A stretch of DNA of 64,000 nucleotides from Pseudomonas sp. B21-056 (GCF_026016325.1 NZ_CP087203.1:1178001-1242000); one strand, 5' to 3'; positions 17,169-27,460 are shown, counted from the stretch's first letter. Notes: generated by a model from the sequence alone, not told the origin. Numbers and translations: made by a program.

Positions 17169-18794
17169 TCAGGGATACTTGCGCTTATCCGGCGCCGGCG
17201 GGAAGTACTGGTACAGCCAGGTCTCGCTCAGGGTCCGGTCTTTGCTGCGAATGAACAGGCGCATTTCCACCGGGTCCACACGGTCGTCGGTCGGGTACCA
17301 GTCGAAGGTGATGCGATAGCCCTTGATCGCATCCACCACCAGCACGTTGAAGTCCTTCACCTCGCCATGGGAACAGGTCACCACCGGTTCGATGCCGGTC
17401 CCAGGGGGTAGCTGATCGAGACCACCGCCACTGAAGTCCACGGCAAAGCGTCGTGCCCAGACGGTCGGGTAATGCTCGCCTGGTGCCCAACCTTCGATGA
17501 ACCCACCCATGCCCGAACGGCTCGCGTGAACCTGGGCCAGCTCCGTACTCACCGGCGGCAAGGCGCTCCAGTAGAGTTTGTAGCCATAGTTCAGCGAGTC
17601 ACCGGCCTTGACCGGCTTTTTCGGTGACCAGAACGCGACGATGTTATCCAGGGTTTCGCCGGTCGTGGGAATTTCCAACAGATCCACAGAGCCTTCGCCC
17701 CAGGCCGTCGTCGGCTCGACCCACAGGCTCGGACGTTTGCTGTACCAGTCCACGGTGTCCTGGTAACTCTCGAAGCTGTGGTCGGTCTGCACCAGGCCGA
17801 AGCCTTTCGGGTTGTTGTCGGCAAAGGCGTTGAATTGCAAGGTGGCGGGGTTGTTCAGCGGGCGGCAGACCCACTCGCCGTTGCCGCGCCACATGGCCAG
17901 TCGGTCAGAGTCGTGAATCTGCGGGTGAATGGTGTCGCACATGCGTCGCTCGACGGTGCCGCAACTGAACATGCTGGTCATTGGCGCAATGCCCAGTTGT
18001 TCGATGGCGGTCCGGGCGTTGATGTGGGCGTCGACTTCCATCACGACCCGGGTGGGTTGGCAATCGATGTCAAAACGATAAGCCCCAGTAGCGCTGGGGG
18101 AATCGAGCAGGGCATAGACCACGAAGCGGGTGCTGTTCTTGTCCGGGGTTTCGAACCAGAACTGAGTGAAGTCCGGAAATTCCTCACGGTGCTTGGCATA
18201 CGTATCGATCGCCAGCCCACGGGCCGAGAGCCCGTACTGGCCGGTAGCGTCCACGGCGCGGAAATAGCTGGCGCCCAGAAACGAAACGATGTCGTGCCGG
18301 TCCAGCTCCGGCGCCTTGAAGGCCCGGAACCCGGAGAAGCCAAGGTCACCCTTCAGTTGCGCGGTGTTGACCGTGGTTTTCTCGTAGTTGAACAGCTCCG
18401 GGCGGAAGTGCACTTCACGGGCCTGACGGGTCTTCGGATCGACGCTGTGCATGCGCACCGGCTGCTTGAAGCCCATGCCGACGTGGAAAAACTGTACGTC
18501 CAGTTGACCGTCCAGCTCGTTCCACAACGAATGGTTGGCGTCATACCGGATAGCGTTGAACTGCAATGGCGACATCATCGCCAACGTTTCTGGCAAGACT
18601 TGCTTGGTGTCGACGTAACGTTGTCCGGCCAGCCGCTTGGCCTGATCTTTCAGGCTCTTGAAATCGAAGGGACGGGCTTCGCCGTCGGCCGTCTGATCGG
18701 CGGCCCAGGCCCGTGCTGCCATGAGTCCCGAAGCCGAAAGCCCGGTATAGGCGGCGAAAGCCATGGAGGCCTTGAGCAGATTCCTGCGATGCAT
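17169..18794 (-). CDS. opgD: Glucan biosynthesis protein OpgD (MdoD), Tat-exported
   Basis: A 541-residue periplasmic protein of the OpgG/OpgD family, which shapes osmoregulated periplasmic glucans. The start [16 protein letters not shown] (ATG 18792-18794) gives a twin-arginine signal peptide ending near AARAWAAD, as known for OpgD. Family segments include [34 protein letters not shown] and [11 protein letters not shown]. The upstream in-frame start at 18926 would bury the Tat motif and is rejected. Confidence 0.94.
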   Translation of the reverse strand: MHRRNLLKASMAFAAYTGLSASGLMAARAWAADQTADGEARPFDFKSLKDQAKRLAGQRYVDTKQVLPETLAMMSPLQFNAIRYDANHSLWNELDGQLDVQFFHVGMGFKQPVRMHSVDPKTRQAREVHFRPELFNYEKTTVNTAQLKGDLGFSGFRAFKAPELDRHDIVSFLGASYFRAVDATGQYGLSARGLAIDTYAKHREEFPDFTQFWFETPDKNSTRFVVYALLDSPSATGAYRFDIDCQPTRVVMEVDAHINARTAIEQLGIAPMTSMFSCGTVERRMCDTIHPQIHDSDRLAMWRGNGEWVCRPLNNPATLQFNAFADNNPKGFGLVQTDHSFESYQDTVDWYSKRPSLWVEPTTAWGEGSVDLLEIPTTGETLDNIVAFWSPKKPVKAGDSLNYGYKLYWSALPPVSTELAQVHASRSGMGGFIEGWAPGEHYPTVWARRFAVDFSGGGLDQLPPGTGIEPVVTCSHGEVKDFNVLVVDAIKGYRITFDWYPTDDRVDPVEMRLFIRSKDRTLSETWLYQYFPPAPDKRKYP

Positions 18795-19174
18795 AAATAC
18801 AACCTTTCTCGAAACAAGCCCCAGCCGTTCCTGGCAACAGGGATTGCTACAACTGATAAAGGAGTTCGGACATGCCTTTGGCCAAACGAGACTTAGAAGA
18901 GATGCCTGAGAACCGGATCGGTTCACCGAGGCGCAAAATCATAGGGGATACGTCGACGACTGAGAAAAGGAAAGCGTGGCTTGGTTAAATTTTCTTACAG
19001 ATATTTCTTTTTTCTTGGTGATCCCTGCATTTTTTTGACTAATTACTCTAAAACTGTCTCTTCGCTGTGTGAATCACCCCTATTCTTTAGCTTGGCGAAG
19101 GGGCTCAGTCCGAGGCCTCGGCAGGCTCCGTCAGGTTCCGGGGAATCCATTCGACGTACACAAGGACATTGTTC
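18795..19174. other. Non-coding gap between opgD and a small ORF
   Basis: 380 nt with no credible gene. Part of it (about 18980-19080) is much more AT-rich than the surroundings (runs such as TTTCTTTTTTC and TTTTTTTGAC). Promoters for opgD (minus) and the small ORF (plus) probably lie here, but I cannot point to a convincing -35/-10 pair. Confidence 0.5.
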
Positions 19175-19360
19175 ATGACGAAACTACAGGGCATTACCGA
19201 AATGCTGGGGCTCTTCCCATGCCTGCACAACGCGCGCCGGACGCGGCGCCTCAGCCTGGAGGAATTGCGACTGGTGGAGCGCTACCGCGAGCTGTCGGAA
19301 AACGACCGGATCGCCATGCGTTACCTGGTGGATGCGATGAGGAGTGTTTCGCGGTTCTGA
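19175..19360 (+). CDS. Small conserved-looking hypothetical protein
   Basis: 61 residues, opening MTKLQGITEMLGLFPCLHNA, then a basic-acidic helical stretch (RRTRRLSLEELRLVERYREL). It is mostly helical with no membrane segment. AAGGA at 19162-19166 is 8 nt from the ATG at 19175, which favours that start over the TTG at 19169. I do not recognise the family. It lies upstream of and convergent to the toxin-antitoxin pair. Confidence 0.55.
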   Translation: MTKLQGITEMLGLFPCLHNARRTRRLSLEELRLVERYRELSENDRIAMRYLVDAMRSVSRF

Positions 19361-19400
19361 GCAAGTTGTCGTACTGGATCGGCCGGGGCAGGGTCGCTGC

Positions 19401-19700
19401 TTATTCCATCGACCAGTCCTGGGGACGTTCGGTGCGCTGGTGCAATATCCGCAGGATCTGCAATTGACCTTGCACGACCCGATAAGGCGCAACGAACGGG
19501 TAGCGTGTCAGCACCAGCTCCCGAACGTCCGGAACGACCGAAGGACGGCCGCAGCCCGGGAAACGCTCCAGCTGTTGCAGCGCCTCCAGAATGGAGCTGA
19601 TGACAGCGGTGGCGTCTTGGGTGCCGATGGCACCTTGGTAATGTTCATGAATCGAGTCGAGGTCACTTTGTGCTTTATCAGTCAGTACGGTGCGCGGCAC
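19401..19700 (-). CDS. ParE/RelE-family toxin
   Basis: A 99-residue protein with the RelE/ParE pattern: a short N-terminal strand, two helices (KAQSDLDSIHEHYQ; VISSILEALQQLERFPG), a GCGRPS turn, and C-terminal strands RYPFVAPYRVV and ILRILHQRTERPQDW. ParE-type toxins poison gyrase, and RelE types cleave mRNA; the helical N terminus slightly favours ParE. The start is GTG 19698-19700, 23 nt inside the antitoxin gene, so translation is probably coupled. Confidence 0.85.
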   Translation of the reverse strand: MPRTVLTDKAQSDLDSIHEHYQGAIGTQDATAVISSILEALQQLERFPGCGRPSVVPDVRELVLTRYPFVAPYRVVQGQLQILRILHQRTERPQDWSME

Positions 19701-19926
19701 GCTTTGCCCACTTAGCCTTCACGGCATCCAGATCGGTCAGGTTTCCAGCGTCGGCATCTGCCATGCCTTCGCTGATGGCTTGCAGATGCCAGGACTCGGC
19801 TTCCACATAACGAACCAGTGCACGCTTGAGGTGGTACTGACGGTCGCGCTCGGTAGCGGCGGCCAACAAGTCCAGCTGCTGGGCCAGACCTTCTTCCACA
19901 CGAAATGACAAAACAGGCGAGGCCAT
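19678..19926 (-). CDS. Ribbon-helix-helix (CopG/ParD-type) antitoxin
   Basis: An 82-residue protein. The N-terminal ribbon-helix-helix (VLSFRVEEGLAQQLDLLAAA, then a helix RQYHLKRALVRYVEAES) should bind DNA as a dimer; the C-terminal tail (GMADADAGNLTDLDAVKAKW) matches the toxin-wrapping part of ParD-like antitoxins. The start is ATG 19924-19926; the frame extends further upstream but without family features. It precedes and overlaps the toxin gene. A GTTGT-AG-ACAAC palindrome lies 25 nt upstream. Confidence 0.85.
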   Translation of the reverse strand: MASPVLSFRVEEGLAQQLDLLAAATERDRQYHLKRALVRYVEAESWHLQAISEGMADADAGNLTDLDAVKAKWAKRAAHRTD

Positions 19927-19950
19927 GGAGAGATACCCTTGGGTGTATAC

Positions 19951-19962
19951 GTTGTAGACAAC
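19951..19962. promoter_or_regulatory. Candidate operator of the toxin-antitoxin operon
   Basis: GTTGTAGACAAC: 5-bp arms around an AG centre, 25 nt upstream of the antitoxin ATG and next to GTATAC. It suits binding by an RHH dimer (inference). Confidence 0.45.
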
Positions 19963-20075
19963 CCTAGGGCCTGCCAGGATTTCCGTCAACCGGCGAGCGT
20001 GCACCGATTGACGAAAACCTTAGCAAGACGAAGGCGGGGCGGTAGTCCGCATGTGTTTCCAGATGCTTGTTGCAT

Positions 20076-21500
20076 TCAATGCTTGAACATCACATGCCGC
20101 ACCACCGTGTAGTCCTCCAGCCCATACATGGACATGTCCTTGCCATAACCGGAATGTTTCTGACCGCCATGGGGCATTTCGCTGACGAGCATGAAGTGGG
20201 TGTTCACCCAGGTGCAGCCGTATTGCAGGCGCGCCGACAAGCGATGGGCCCGGCCGACGTCGCGGGTCCATACCGATGAGGCCAGGCCGTAGTCCGAGTC
20301 ATTGGCCCAGGCCAGCACCTGCGCTTCGTCGAGAAACGGGGTGACGGACACCACCGGGCCGAAGACCTCCCGGCGCACGATTTCGTCGTCCTGCTGGGCA
20401 TCGGCCAGCACCGTCGGTTCGAAGAAGAACCCGTTGCCGTCCACGGCCTTGCCCCCGGTGATCAGGCGGATATGCGGCTGGGCGATGGCCCGCTCGACGA
20501 GCCCGGCCACGCGGTCGCGATGCTGGGCGGTGATCAGCGGGCCCATCTCGGTGTCCGGCGCGGTTTGCAGGCCGTACTTGATGCTGCCCACCGCGGCACC
20601 GAGTTTTTCGACGAACTGGTCGTAGATGCCTTGTTGGGCATAGATGCGACAGGCCGCCGTGCAGTCCTGGCCGGCATTGTAGAAACCGAAGGTGCGGATA
20701 CCTTCCACGGCGGCGTCGATGTCGGCGTCGTCGAAGATGATCACCGGGGCCTTGCCGCCCAGTTCCATGTGGGTGCGCTTGACGCTGTCGGCGGTGCTGG
20801 AAATGATGTGCGAGCCGGTGGCGATGGAGCCGGTCAGCGACACCATGCGCACTTTCGGGTGAGTGACCAGCGGCTGGCCGACGGTTTGCCCACGACCGAA
20901 GACCACGTTGAGTACACCGGCCGGGAAAATTTCCGCTGCCAGTTCCGCCAGGCGCAACGCCGTCAAGGGCGTCTGTTCCGACGGCTTGAGCACCACGGTA
21001 TTACCGGCGGCCAGGGCCGGGGCGATTTTCCAGGCAACCATCATCAGCGGGTAGTTCCAGGGCGCGATGGAGGCAATGACACCCACCGGGTCGCGGCGGA
21101 TCATCGACGTATGCCCCGGCAGGTATTCGCCCCCCGCCGAGCCGTTCATGCAGCGACTGGCGCCGGCAAAGAAGCGGAACACGTCGGCAATGGCCGGGAT
21201 CTCGTCATTCAGGGCAGCGCCCAGGGGTTTGCCGCAGTTGTCTGACTCCAGTTTCGCCAGTTCTTCGCCGTGGGCTTCAATGGCGTCGGCCAGTTTGAGC
21301 AGCAGCAGGGAGCGGTCCTTGGGCGCGACCTGCGACCAGCTATCGAAGGCGTCATCGGCGGCGCGCACGGCGGCGTCGACCTGGGCTTCGCTGGCTTCGT
21401 TGATTTCCACCAGCACCCGGCCCAGCGCCGGGTTGAACACGGCCTGGCCGGGACCTTCGCCGTTCACCAGGCGACCGTTGATCAGCAGTTTGGTTTGCAT
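20076..21500 (-). CDS. Aminobutyraldehyde-type dehydrogenase (PatD/YdcW-like), copy 1
   Basis: A 474-residue NAD-dependent aldehyde dehydrogenase. The catalytic Cys is in [15 protein letters not shown], the general-base Glu in [10 protein letters not shown], and the cofactor loop is [20 protein letters not shown]. The GQDCTAACR context is typical of gamma-aminobutyraldehyde dehydrogenases, which finish putrescine breakdown to GABA. Of two nearby starts I chose the second ATG (21498-21500), 7 nt after AGAGGA. It is the last gene downstream of the polyamine-type ABC transporter, separated from it by a REP element. A second, clearly diverged copy lies at the other end of the transporter. Confidence 0.88.
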   Translation of the reverse strand: MQTKLLINGRLVNGEGPGQAVFNPALGRVLVEINEASEAQVDAAVRAADDAFDSWSQVAPKDRSLLLLKLADAIEAHGEELAKLESDNCGKPLGAALNDEIPAIADVFRFFAGASRCMNGSAGGEYLPGHTSMIRRDPVGVIASIAPWNYPLMMVAWKIAPALAAGNTVVLKPSEQTPLTALRLAELAAEIFPAGVLNVVFGRGQTVGQPLVTHPKVRMVSLTGSIATGSHIISSTADSVKRTHMELGGKAPVIIFDDADIDAAVEGIRTFGFYNAGQDCTAACRIYAQQGIYDQFVEKLGAAVGSIKYGLQTAPDTEMGPLITAQHRDRVAGLVERAIAQPHIRLITGGKAVDGNGFFFEPTVLADAQQDDEIVRREVFGPVVSVTPFLDEAQVLAWANDSDYGLASSVWTRDVGRAHRLSARLQYGCTWVNTHFMLVSEMPHGGQKHSGYGKDMSMYGLEDYTVVRHVMFKH

Positions 21501-21527
21501 GTCCATGTCCTCTCGAGGTGTTGTTTT

Positions 21528-21615
21528 TGTGGGAGCGAGCCTGCTCGCGAAAGCGGTGGTTCAGTCAGTGCACGGTGCCTGATGGACCGCATTCGCGAGC
21601 AGGCTCGCTCCCACA
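21528..21615. repeat. REP doublet (REPIN), family I
   Basis: An 88-nt unit with TGTGGGAGCGAGCCTGCTCG and its complement at the ends, between the second permease gene and dehydrogenase copy 1 on the same strand. Confidence 0.92.
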
Positions 21616-21641
21616 TGGGTTCATCGCGGTTTGCGCCTGAT

Positions 21642-22460
21642 TCATTTCCCCCCGCTACCCGCCACGCTTTCACCCCCACGGGTCAGGTAATAGGCGCCCA
21701 GTATCGGCAGCATGGTCACCATCATCACCAGCATGGCGACGACATTGGTCACCGGAACGTCGCGGGGGCGGCTGAGCTGGTTGAGCAGCCAGAGCGGCAG
21801 CGTGCGTTCGTGGCCGGCGGTGAAGGTGGTGACAATGATTTCGTCGAACGACAGTGCAAACGCCAGCATGCCGCCGGCCAACAGCGCCGAGCCCAGGTTG
21901 GGCAGGATGATGTAGCGGAAGGTCTGCCAGCCATCGGCCCCCAGGTCCATCGAGGCCTCGATCAGGCTGTGGGAGGTGCGGCGCAGTCGGGCGATGACGT
22001 TGTTGTAGACGATCACCACGCAGAAGGTCGCGTGGCCGACGACGATGGTGAACATGCCTGGTTCGATTCCCAGGGTCTTGAACGTGGCCAGCAACGCAAT
22101 GCCGGTGATGATCCCCGGCAGGGCGATGGGCAGGATCAGCATCAGCGAAATCCCCTGCTTGCCGAAGAAGTCGCGACGGTACAGCGCCGCCGATGCCAGC
22201 GTGCCGAGCACCATGGCGATCAGGGTGGCGATGGTCGCGATCTGCAACGACAACTTGATCGCCTCCAGCACATCCGGACGGGCAAAGGCCACGCTGAACC
22301 ATTTCAGGGTCAGGCCCTTGGGCGGGAAGCTGAAGGCGGCGTCCTCGGTGTTGAAGGCATAGAGGAAGATGATCAGGATCGGGAAGTGCAGGAACACCAG
22401 CCCGCCCCAAGCCGCGATGCGCAAGCCCCAGGAGGCCCGGGTTGAAGAGTCAGAGTGCAT
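21642..22460 (-). CDS. Polyamine-type ABC transporter permease (PotC/YdcV-like)
   Basis: A 272-residue inner membrane permease with about six helices. The EAA loop, which contacts the ATPase, is visible at [25 protein letters not shown]. The start at [14 protein letters not shown] (ATG 22458-22460) overlaps the stop of the upstream permease by 11 nt, which implies coupled translation. It pairs with the PotB-like permease. Confidence 0.9.
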   Translation of the reverse strand: MHSDSSTRASWGLRIAAWGGLVFLHFPILIIFLYAFNTEDAAFSFPPKGLTLKWFSVAFARPDVLEAIKLSLQIATIATLIAMVLGTLASAALYRRDFFGKQGISLMLILPIALPGIITGIALLATFKTLGIEPGMFTIVVGHATFCVVIVYNNVIARLRRTSHSLIEASMDLGADGWQTFRYIILPNLGSALLAGGMLAFALSFDEIIVTTFTAGHERTLPLWLLNQLSRPRDVPVTNVVAMLVMMVTMLPILGAYYLTRGGESVAGSGGK

Positions 22461-23394
22461 CGAAAGCCCCCAGGCGCTTGACGATAGACAGGTAGATGGC
22501 AATCAGCACGATGGGCACCAGGGTGAAGGCTGCGGCCATGGGCATGTTGCCGATGGCGCCTTGTTGGGCGTAGACCATGCTGCCGACGAAGTAGCCCGGC
22601 GGGCCCACCAGTTGGGGCACGATGAAATCCCCCAGGGTCAGCGAGAAGGTGAAGATCGAGCCGGCGGCGATGCCCGGGATCGACAGTGGCAGGATCACCT
22701 GCATGAACGTCTGGCGTGGCCTGGCCCCCAGGTCCGCCGAGGCTTGCAGCAACGACGGCGGCAGGCGCTCCAGGGAGGCCTGGATCGGCAGGATCATGAA
22801 CGGCAGCCAGATATAGACAAACACCAGGAAGCGCCCCAGGTGCGAAGTGGACAGTGTGCTGCCGCCGACGCCGGGGATGCCCAGTACGAACTGCAACACC
22901 GGCTCCAGGCCCAGGTGCTGGATGAACCACTGTGCCACGCCGCCCTTGGCCAGCAACAATGTCCAGGCGTAGGCCTTGACGATGTAGCTGGCCCACATCG
23001 GCAACATCACCGCGATGTAGAAAAACGCCTTGGTCTTGCCGCTGGTGTAGCGCGCCATGTAATAGGCGATGGGAAACGCGACGACGGCGCTGGCGATGGA
23101 CACCGCGATGGCCATGCTTACGGTGCGCAGGATGATGTCGAAGTTCGAGGGCTGGAACAGCGCGGCGAAATTCGCCAGGGTCAGGTCCGGCGTGACCGCC
23201 ATGGTGAAGTCGTCGAAGGTGTAGAAACCTTGCCACAACAAGGTCAGCAGCGAGCCCAGGTAGATCGCGCCGAACCAGATCAGCGGCGGTACCAGCAGCA
23301 TCGACAGGTACAGGTTGGGCCGCCGGTACAGCAGGTTGGAAAACCGTCGCAGCGAACCCGGCGCGGGTGTCTGGGGGAGGGCCAGTGTATTCAT
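22450..23394 (-). CDS. Polyamine-type ABC transporter permease (PotB/YdcU-like)
   Basis: A 314-residue permease with an N-terminal cytoplasmic stretch, then about six helices. The EAA loop is at [25 protein letters not shown]. It starts 1 nt after the ATPase gene ends and overlaps the next permease, so the three genes form one unit. Confidence 0.91.
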   Translation of the reverse strand: MNTLALPQTPAPGSLRRFSNLLYRRPNLYLSMLLVPPLIWFGAIYLGSLLTLLWQGFYTFDDFTMAVTPDLTLANFAALFQPSNFDIILRTVSMAIAVSIASAVVAFPIAYYMARYTSGKTKAFFYIAVMLPMWASYIVKAYAWTLLLAKGGVAQWFIQHLGLEPVLQFVLGIPGVGGSTLSTSHLGRFLVFVYIWLPFMILPIQASLERLPPSLLQASADLGARPRQTFMQVILPLSIPGIAAGSIFTFSLTLGDFIVPQLVGPPGYFVGSMVYAQQGAIGNMPMAAAFTLVPIVLIAIYLSIVKRLGAFDAL

Positions 23395-23395
23395 C

Positions 23396-24433
23396 TCAGG
23401 CCTCGCCGCCGATGGTGTCGTGCAGGGCGATCATCGCCTCGCGGGCCCAGCGGACCGTGAACTGCTGGCCGGTCTGGTGCAAGGTACTGTTGTCGGTCCA
23501 CTGAGTGTTGGCCTGGCTCAGGTTCAGGGTCTGGCCATTTGCAAGTTTCAACTCGTAGCGGGTGGCGCTGCCCTGGTATTGAATGTCGTGAAGCAGCCCC
23601 TGGACTTCGATCTCATGGCCGCTCAACGGACCCTCGGCGAAACGCACGTGTTCCGGGCGGATCGAAAACGGTTGTGGATAACCGCTCAGTTGTGTTGCCA
23701 GTTCGCCGCGAATCACGTTGGAGGTGCCGACAAATTCCGCGACAAAGGTGGTCGCCGGTTTCATGTACAGGTTGCGCGGCGTATCGACCTGTTCGATACG
23801 ACCCTTGTTGAACACCGCCACCCGGTCGGACATCGACAATGCCTCGGTCTGGTCATGGGTGACGAAAATGAAGGTGATACCCAACTGGCGCTGCAGTTTC
23901 TTCAATTCGCCTTGCATCTGTTCGCGCAGCTTCAGGTCGAGGGCGCCCAGGGGTTCGTCCAGCAGCAACACCCGCGGACGATTGACCAGCGCACGGGCCA
24001 GGGCGACGCGCTGGCGTTGGCCGCCGGAGAGCTGCACCGGTTTGCGCTCGCCATAGCCGCCCAGGGCCACCATCTCCAGCGCTTCGTCGGCGCGCTTGAC
24101 GCGCTCGGCCTTGGCGACGCCTTTGACTTTCAGGCCGTAGGCCACGTTGTCGCGCACGTTCATGTGGGGGAAGAGGGCGTAATCCTGGAACACCGTGTTG
24201 ACGTCCCGTTGATAGGGCGGTAGCCCGGCGGCCTCCTCGCCATGGATGCGGATCGAGCCGGCGCTCGGTTGTTCGAAACCGGCAATCAGCCGCAGGCAGG
24301 TGGTTTTGCCCGACCCGGAGGGGCCCAGCATGGAAAAGAATTCGCCGTCCTGGATATCGATGGAAACCCGGTCAACGGCTTTCACCTCGCCGAACTGACG
24401 GGAGACGTGAGTGAACTGGACTGCGAGAGTCAT
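23396..24433 (-). CDS. Polyamine-type ABC transporter ATP-binding protein (PotA-like)
   Basis: A 345-residue ATPase. Walker A GPSGSGKTT, signature LSGGQRQRVALARAL, Walker B VLLLDEPLGALD and the switch His in FVTHDQTEALSMSD are intact. The C-terminal TOBE domain (about 270-345) is present. The start MTLAVQFTHVSRQFGE is chosen over the ATG at 24472 because family members begin there and GGAG lies upstream. The binding-protein gene lies upstream on the same strand, separated by a family II repeat. Confidence 0.92.
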   Translation of the reverse strand: MTLAVQFTHVSRQFGEVKAVDRVSIDIQDGEFFSMLGPSGSGKTTCLRLIAGFEQPSAGSIRIHGEEAAGLPPYQRDVNTVFQDYALFPHMNVRDNVAYGLKVKGVAKAERVKRADEALEMVALGGYGERKPVQLSGGQRQRVALARALVNRPRVLLLDEPLGALDLKLREQMQGELKKLQRQLGITFIFVTHDQTEALSMSDRVAVFNKGRIEQVDTPRNLYMKPATTFVAEFVGTSNVIRGELATQLSGYPQPFSIRPEHVRFAEGPLSGHEIEVQGLLHDIQYQGSATRYELKLANGQTLNLSQANTQWTDNSTLHQTGQQFTVRWAREAMIALHDTIGGEA

Positions 24434-24494
24434 GGTGCGGTGCTCCATAAAGCGCGACTGCTGTGGAATCAATAGTGGTGGCGGGCACCTATCC

Positions 24495-24626
24495 TGTGGC
24501 GAGGGGATTCATCCCCGCTGGGCTGCGAAGCAGCCCCAAAGCAGACGACCCAAAGCTGTCTGATACTCAGAGGCGTCACTTTGGGGGCTGCTTCGCAGCC
24601 CAGCGGGGATAAATCCCCTCGCCACA
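24495..24626. repeat. Family II palindromic repeat inside the transporter operon
   Basis: A 132-nt element. TGTGGCGAGGGGATTCATCC at one end is complemented by ATCCCCTCGCCACA at the other; inner arms GGGCTGCGAAGCAGCCCC and GGGGGCTGCTTCGCAGCC also pair. It separates the binding-protein gene from the ATPase gene. Confidence 0.88.
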
Positions 24627-24668
24627 AAGGCAGTGTTCATCTGTGGTTTTTACACCGACCGATCAGCC

Positions 24669-25820
24669 CTACCGCCCGCCCATGATCGCGATGTAATCCT
24701 GGGTCCAGCGGCTGTACGGCACGAACTTGCCGCCCTCGGCCTGTGGGGTTTTCCAGAAGGCGATCTTGTCGAACTGGTCGAAACCGTTGGTCTTGCAACC
24801 TTCAGCCCCCAACAGCTCGCTGCCCTGGCACGCCGCAGGCACCGCCGGCAAGGAGCCGAACCACGCGGCCACATCACCCTGGACCTTCGGTTGCAGCGAC
24901 CAGTCCATCCACTTGTAGGCGCAATTGGGGTGCTTGGCCTCGGTGTGGAGCATGGTGGTGTCGGCCCAACCGGTGGCGCCTTCCTTCGGAATGGTCGAGG
25001 CGATCGGTTGTTTCTCGTTGACCAGGCCGTTGACCTGATACGGCCAGGCGCCGGACGCCACCACGCCTTCGTTCTTGAAGTCACTCATCTGCACGGTGGT
25101 GTCATGCCAGTAGCGGTGGATCAGCGGTTGCTGGGCCCGCAGCAGCTCCAGCACGGCCTTGTACTGGGCTTCGTCGAGTTGGTAGGGATCCTTGATGCCC
25201 AGCTCGGGCTTGGCGGTCTTGAGGTACAACGCTGCATCGGCGATGTAGATCGGCCCGTCGTAGGCCTGCACGCGCCCCTTGTTCGGCTTGCCATCGGGCA
25301 GGGCCTGGGCGCTGAACAGTACGCTCCAACTGGTGGGTGCCTGCTTGAACACGTTGGTGTTGTACATCAGCACGTTTGGCCCCCATTGATACGGCGTGCC
25401 ATAGGTCTGCTGGTTGACCACGTACCACGGCGCGTCCTTGAGGCGCGGATCGAGGTTCTTCCAGTTGGGGATCAGTGCGGTGTTGATCGGTTGCACCCGC
25501 TTGCCGACGATCAGTCGCAACGATGCGTCGCCCGAGGCGGTGACCAGGTCGTAGCCACCCTTGCTCATCAGGCTGACCATTTCGTCGGAGGTTGCGGCGG
25601 TTTTCACGTTGACCTTGCAGCCGGTTTCCTTCTCGAACCCGGTTACCCAATCGTAGGCCTTGTCGCTTTCGCCCCGTTCGATGTAACCCGGCCAGGCGAC
25701 GATATCCAGTTGGCCTTCACCGGCGCCGACAGCCTTGAGCGGTTCGGCGGCCTGGACGCTGATGCTGGTCAACAGTGCCGTGGTGATTGCGCTGAGTAAT
25801 ACGGTCTTGTGCGCGTACAT
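24669..25820 (-). CDS. Polyamine-type ABC transporter substrate-binding protein (YdcS/PotD-like)
   Basis: A 383-residue periplasmic binding protein. The signal peptide MYAHKTVLLSAITTALL ends near SVQA. The mature protein begins AEPLKAVGAGEGQLDIVAWP and has the PotD/PotF-like pattern, with ETGCKVNVKTAATSDEM and ANDSGKP-like loops replaced by YdcS-like sequence (GYDLVTASGDASLRL). The flanking aminobutyraldehyde dehydrogenases suggest putrescine or a related diamine as substrate (inference). Abundant binding protein is normally needed in excess of the membrane parts, which fits a repeat element directly downstream. Confidence 0.9.
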   Translation of the reverse strand: MYAHKTVLLSAITTALLTSISVQAAEPLKAVGAGEGQLDIVAWPGYIERGESDKAYDWVTGFEKETGCKVNVKTAATSDEMVSLMSKGGYDLVTASGDASLRLIVGKRVQPINTALIPNWKNLDPRLKDAPWYVVNQQTYGTPYQWGPNVLMYNTNVFKQAPTSWSVLFSAQALPDGKPNKGRVQAYDGPIYIADAALYLKTAKPELGIKDPYQLDEAQYKAVLELLRAQQPLIHRYWHDTTVQMSDFKNEGVVASGAWPYQVNGLVNEKQPIASTIPKEGATGWADTTMLHTEAKHPNCAYKWMDWSLQPKVQGDVAAWFGSLPAVPAACQGSELLGAEGCKTNGFDQFDKIAFWKTPQAEGGKFVPYSRWTQDYIAIMGGR

Positions 25821-25907
25821 GGGAATCCCTCTTGCTTTAATTGTGGTCGGGGCAGTGTTTTCAACGGGTGAAGCGCCATGGATGGCCTGTTATCAGCGTA
25901 GTGCTGT

Positions 25908-27365
25908 TTATAAATGCTGGCCGTGGCGGGCCATGATGTGGCGCACCACGCTGTAGTCCTGGAGCGAGTCGCTGGACAGGTCTTTCCCATAGCCCGAACG
26001 CTTCAGGCCGCCGTGGGGCATTTCGCTGACCAGCATGAAGTGGCTGTTGATCCAGGTGCAGCCGTATTGCAACCGCGCCGCCACCTGCATCGCCTTGTCC
26101 AGGTTCTGGGTCCAGACCGAGGACGCCAGGCCGTATTCGGAGTCGTTGGCCCAGTCCACTGCCTGGCTGAGTTCGTCGAAGCGGGTCACGGTGACCACCG
26201 GGCCGAACACCTCGCGCTGGACGATTTCATCGCTTTGCTTGCAGCCGGCCAGCAGGGTCGGCTGGTAATAGAAGCCGGCACCGGAATGCACCGCCGCGCC
26301 GGTGATGCGCTCGATGTGCGGCTGGCCGAGGGCGCGTTCGACGAAACTGGCGACACGGTCGCGCTGGCGGGTGCTGATCAGCGGGCCGATTTCGTTGTCG
26401 GCGTCGCGTTTGCCGGCAAAGCGCAGGCTGCTGACCGCCGTGCCGAGTTCGGCCACCAGCCGGTCGTGAATGGCGCCCTGGGCGTAGATCCGGCAGGCGG
26501 CGGTGCAGTCCTGGCCGGCGTTGTAGTACCCATAGGTGCGCACGCCTTCGACCACGGCCTGGATGTCGGCATCGTCGCAGACGATCACCGGTGCCTTGCC
26601 GCCCAGCTCCAGGTGCGTGCGCTTGAGGGTTTTCGCCGCGGCCTGGAGGATCTTCTGGCCGGTGACGATATCGCCGGTCAGCGAGACCATGCGCACCTTG
26701 GGATGGCTGACCAGATGGCTGCCGACCCCTTCGCCGCCGCCGCAGATGACGTTGATGACACCTCGGGGCAGGATCTCGGCCAGTATTGGCGCCAGGGCGA
26801 GAATTGACAGCGGCGTGTGTTCCGACGGTTTGAACACCAGGGTGTTGCCGGCGGCCAGGGCCGGGGCGATTTTCCACGCGGCCATCATGATCGGGTAATT
26901 CCACGGCGCGATGGACGCCACCACGCCGATCGGGTCGCGGCGCACCATGCTGGTGTAGCCGGGCAGGTACTCGCCGCTGAGCTGGCCGGTCTGGCAGCGC
27001 ACGGCGCCGGCGAAGAAACGGAACACATCCACCGTGGCGCTGAGGTCATCCTGTCGCGCCAGGTGCAGTGGCTTGCCGCAGTTCAGCGACTCGAGACGGG
27101 CCAGGTGATCGGCATTCTTTTCAATGGTGCTGGCGATTTCCAATAGCAGGTTCGAGCGCTGTTGCGCGGTGGTGCGCGACCATCCATCGAAGGCGCGGTG
27201 AGCGGCGAGGATTGCAGTCTCGACCTGCTCGATGCTGGCCTCGGCGATGTGGGCCAGTACCTCGCCGGTGGCCGGGTTGAGGATCGGCTCGACAAATCCC
27301 TCGCCAGCGACGAGCTCCCCATCGATCAGCAACGCGGTGCACAGTGGAGTTTGCGTGCCAGCCAT
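25908..27365 (-). CDS. Aminobutyraldehyde-type dehydrogenase (PatD/YdcW-like), copy 2
   Basis: A 485-residue aldehyde dehydrogenase paralogous to the one at 20076-21500. The catalytic Cys is in [15 protein letters not shown] and the Glu in HLELGGKAP; the C terminus is [15 protein letters not shown]. Many blocks are identical to copy 1, but substitutions are spread throughout, so this is an old duplication and not an assembly artefact. It is the first gene of the transporter set, 88 nt before the binding protein and 95 nt after the LysR gene. Confidence 0.88.
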   Translation of the reverse strand: MAGTQTPLCTALLIDGELVAGEGFVEPILNPATGEVLAHIAEASIEQVETAILAAHRAFDGWSRTTAQQRSNLLLEIASTIEKNADHLARLESLNCGKPLHLARQDDLSATVDVFRFFAGAVRCQTGQLSGEYLPGYTSMVRRDPIGVVASIAPWNYPIMMAAWKIAPALAAGNTLVFKPSEHTPLSILALAPILAEILPRGVINVICGGGEGVGSHLVSHPKVRMVSLTGDIVTGQKILQAAAKTLKRTHLELGGKAPVIVCDDADIQAVVEGVRTYGYYNAGQDCTAACRIYAQGAIHDRLVAELGTAVSSLRFAGKRDADNEIGPLISTRQRDRVASFVERALGQPHIERITGAAVHSGAGFYYQPTLLAGCKQSDEIVQREVFGPVVTVTRFDELSQAVDWANDSEYGLASSVWTQNLDKAMQVAARLQYGCTWINSHFMLVSEMPHGGLKRSGYGKDLSSDSLQDYSVVRHIMARHGQHL

Positions 27366-27460
27366 GTTTGATTTTCTCTTTTGGATGGGCCGGGGGATGC
27401 AGCAAGACTAGTGCGCGGCCTTCGGGCCGACAAATTCTAAATACTCAAGCCTGCATTCGA

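Noticed and set aside
20076..27365. The two aldehyde dehydrogenases as a recent tandem duplication or assembly error
   Set aside because: The proteins differ at many positions throughout and in length (474 and 485 residues), so they are old paralogues.
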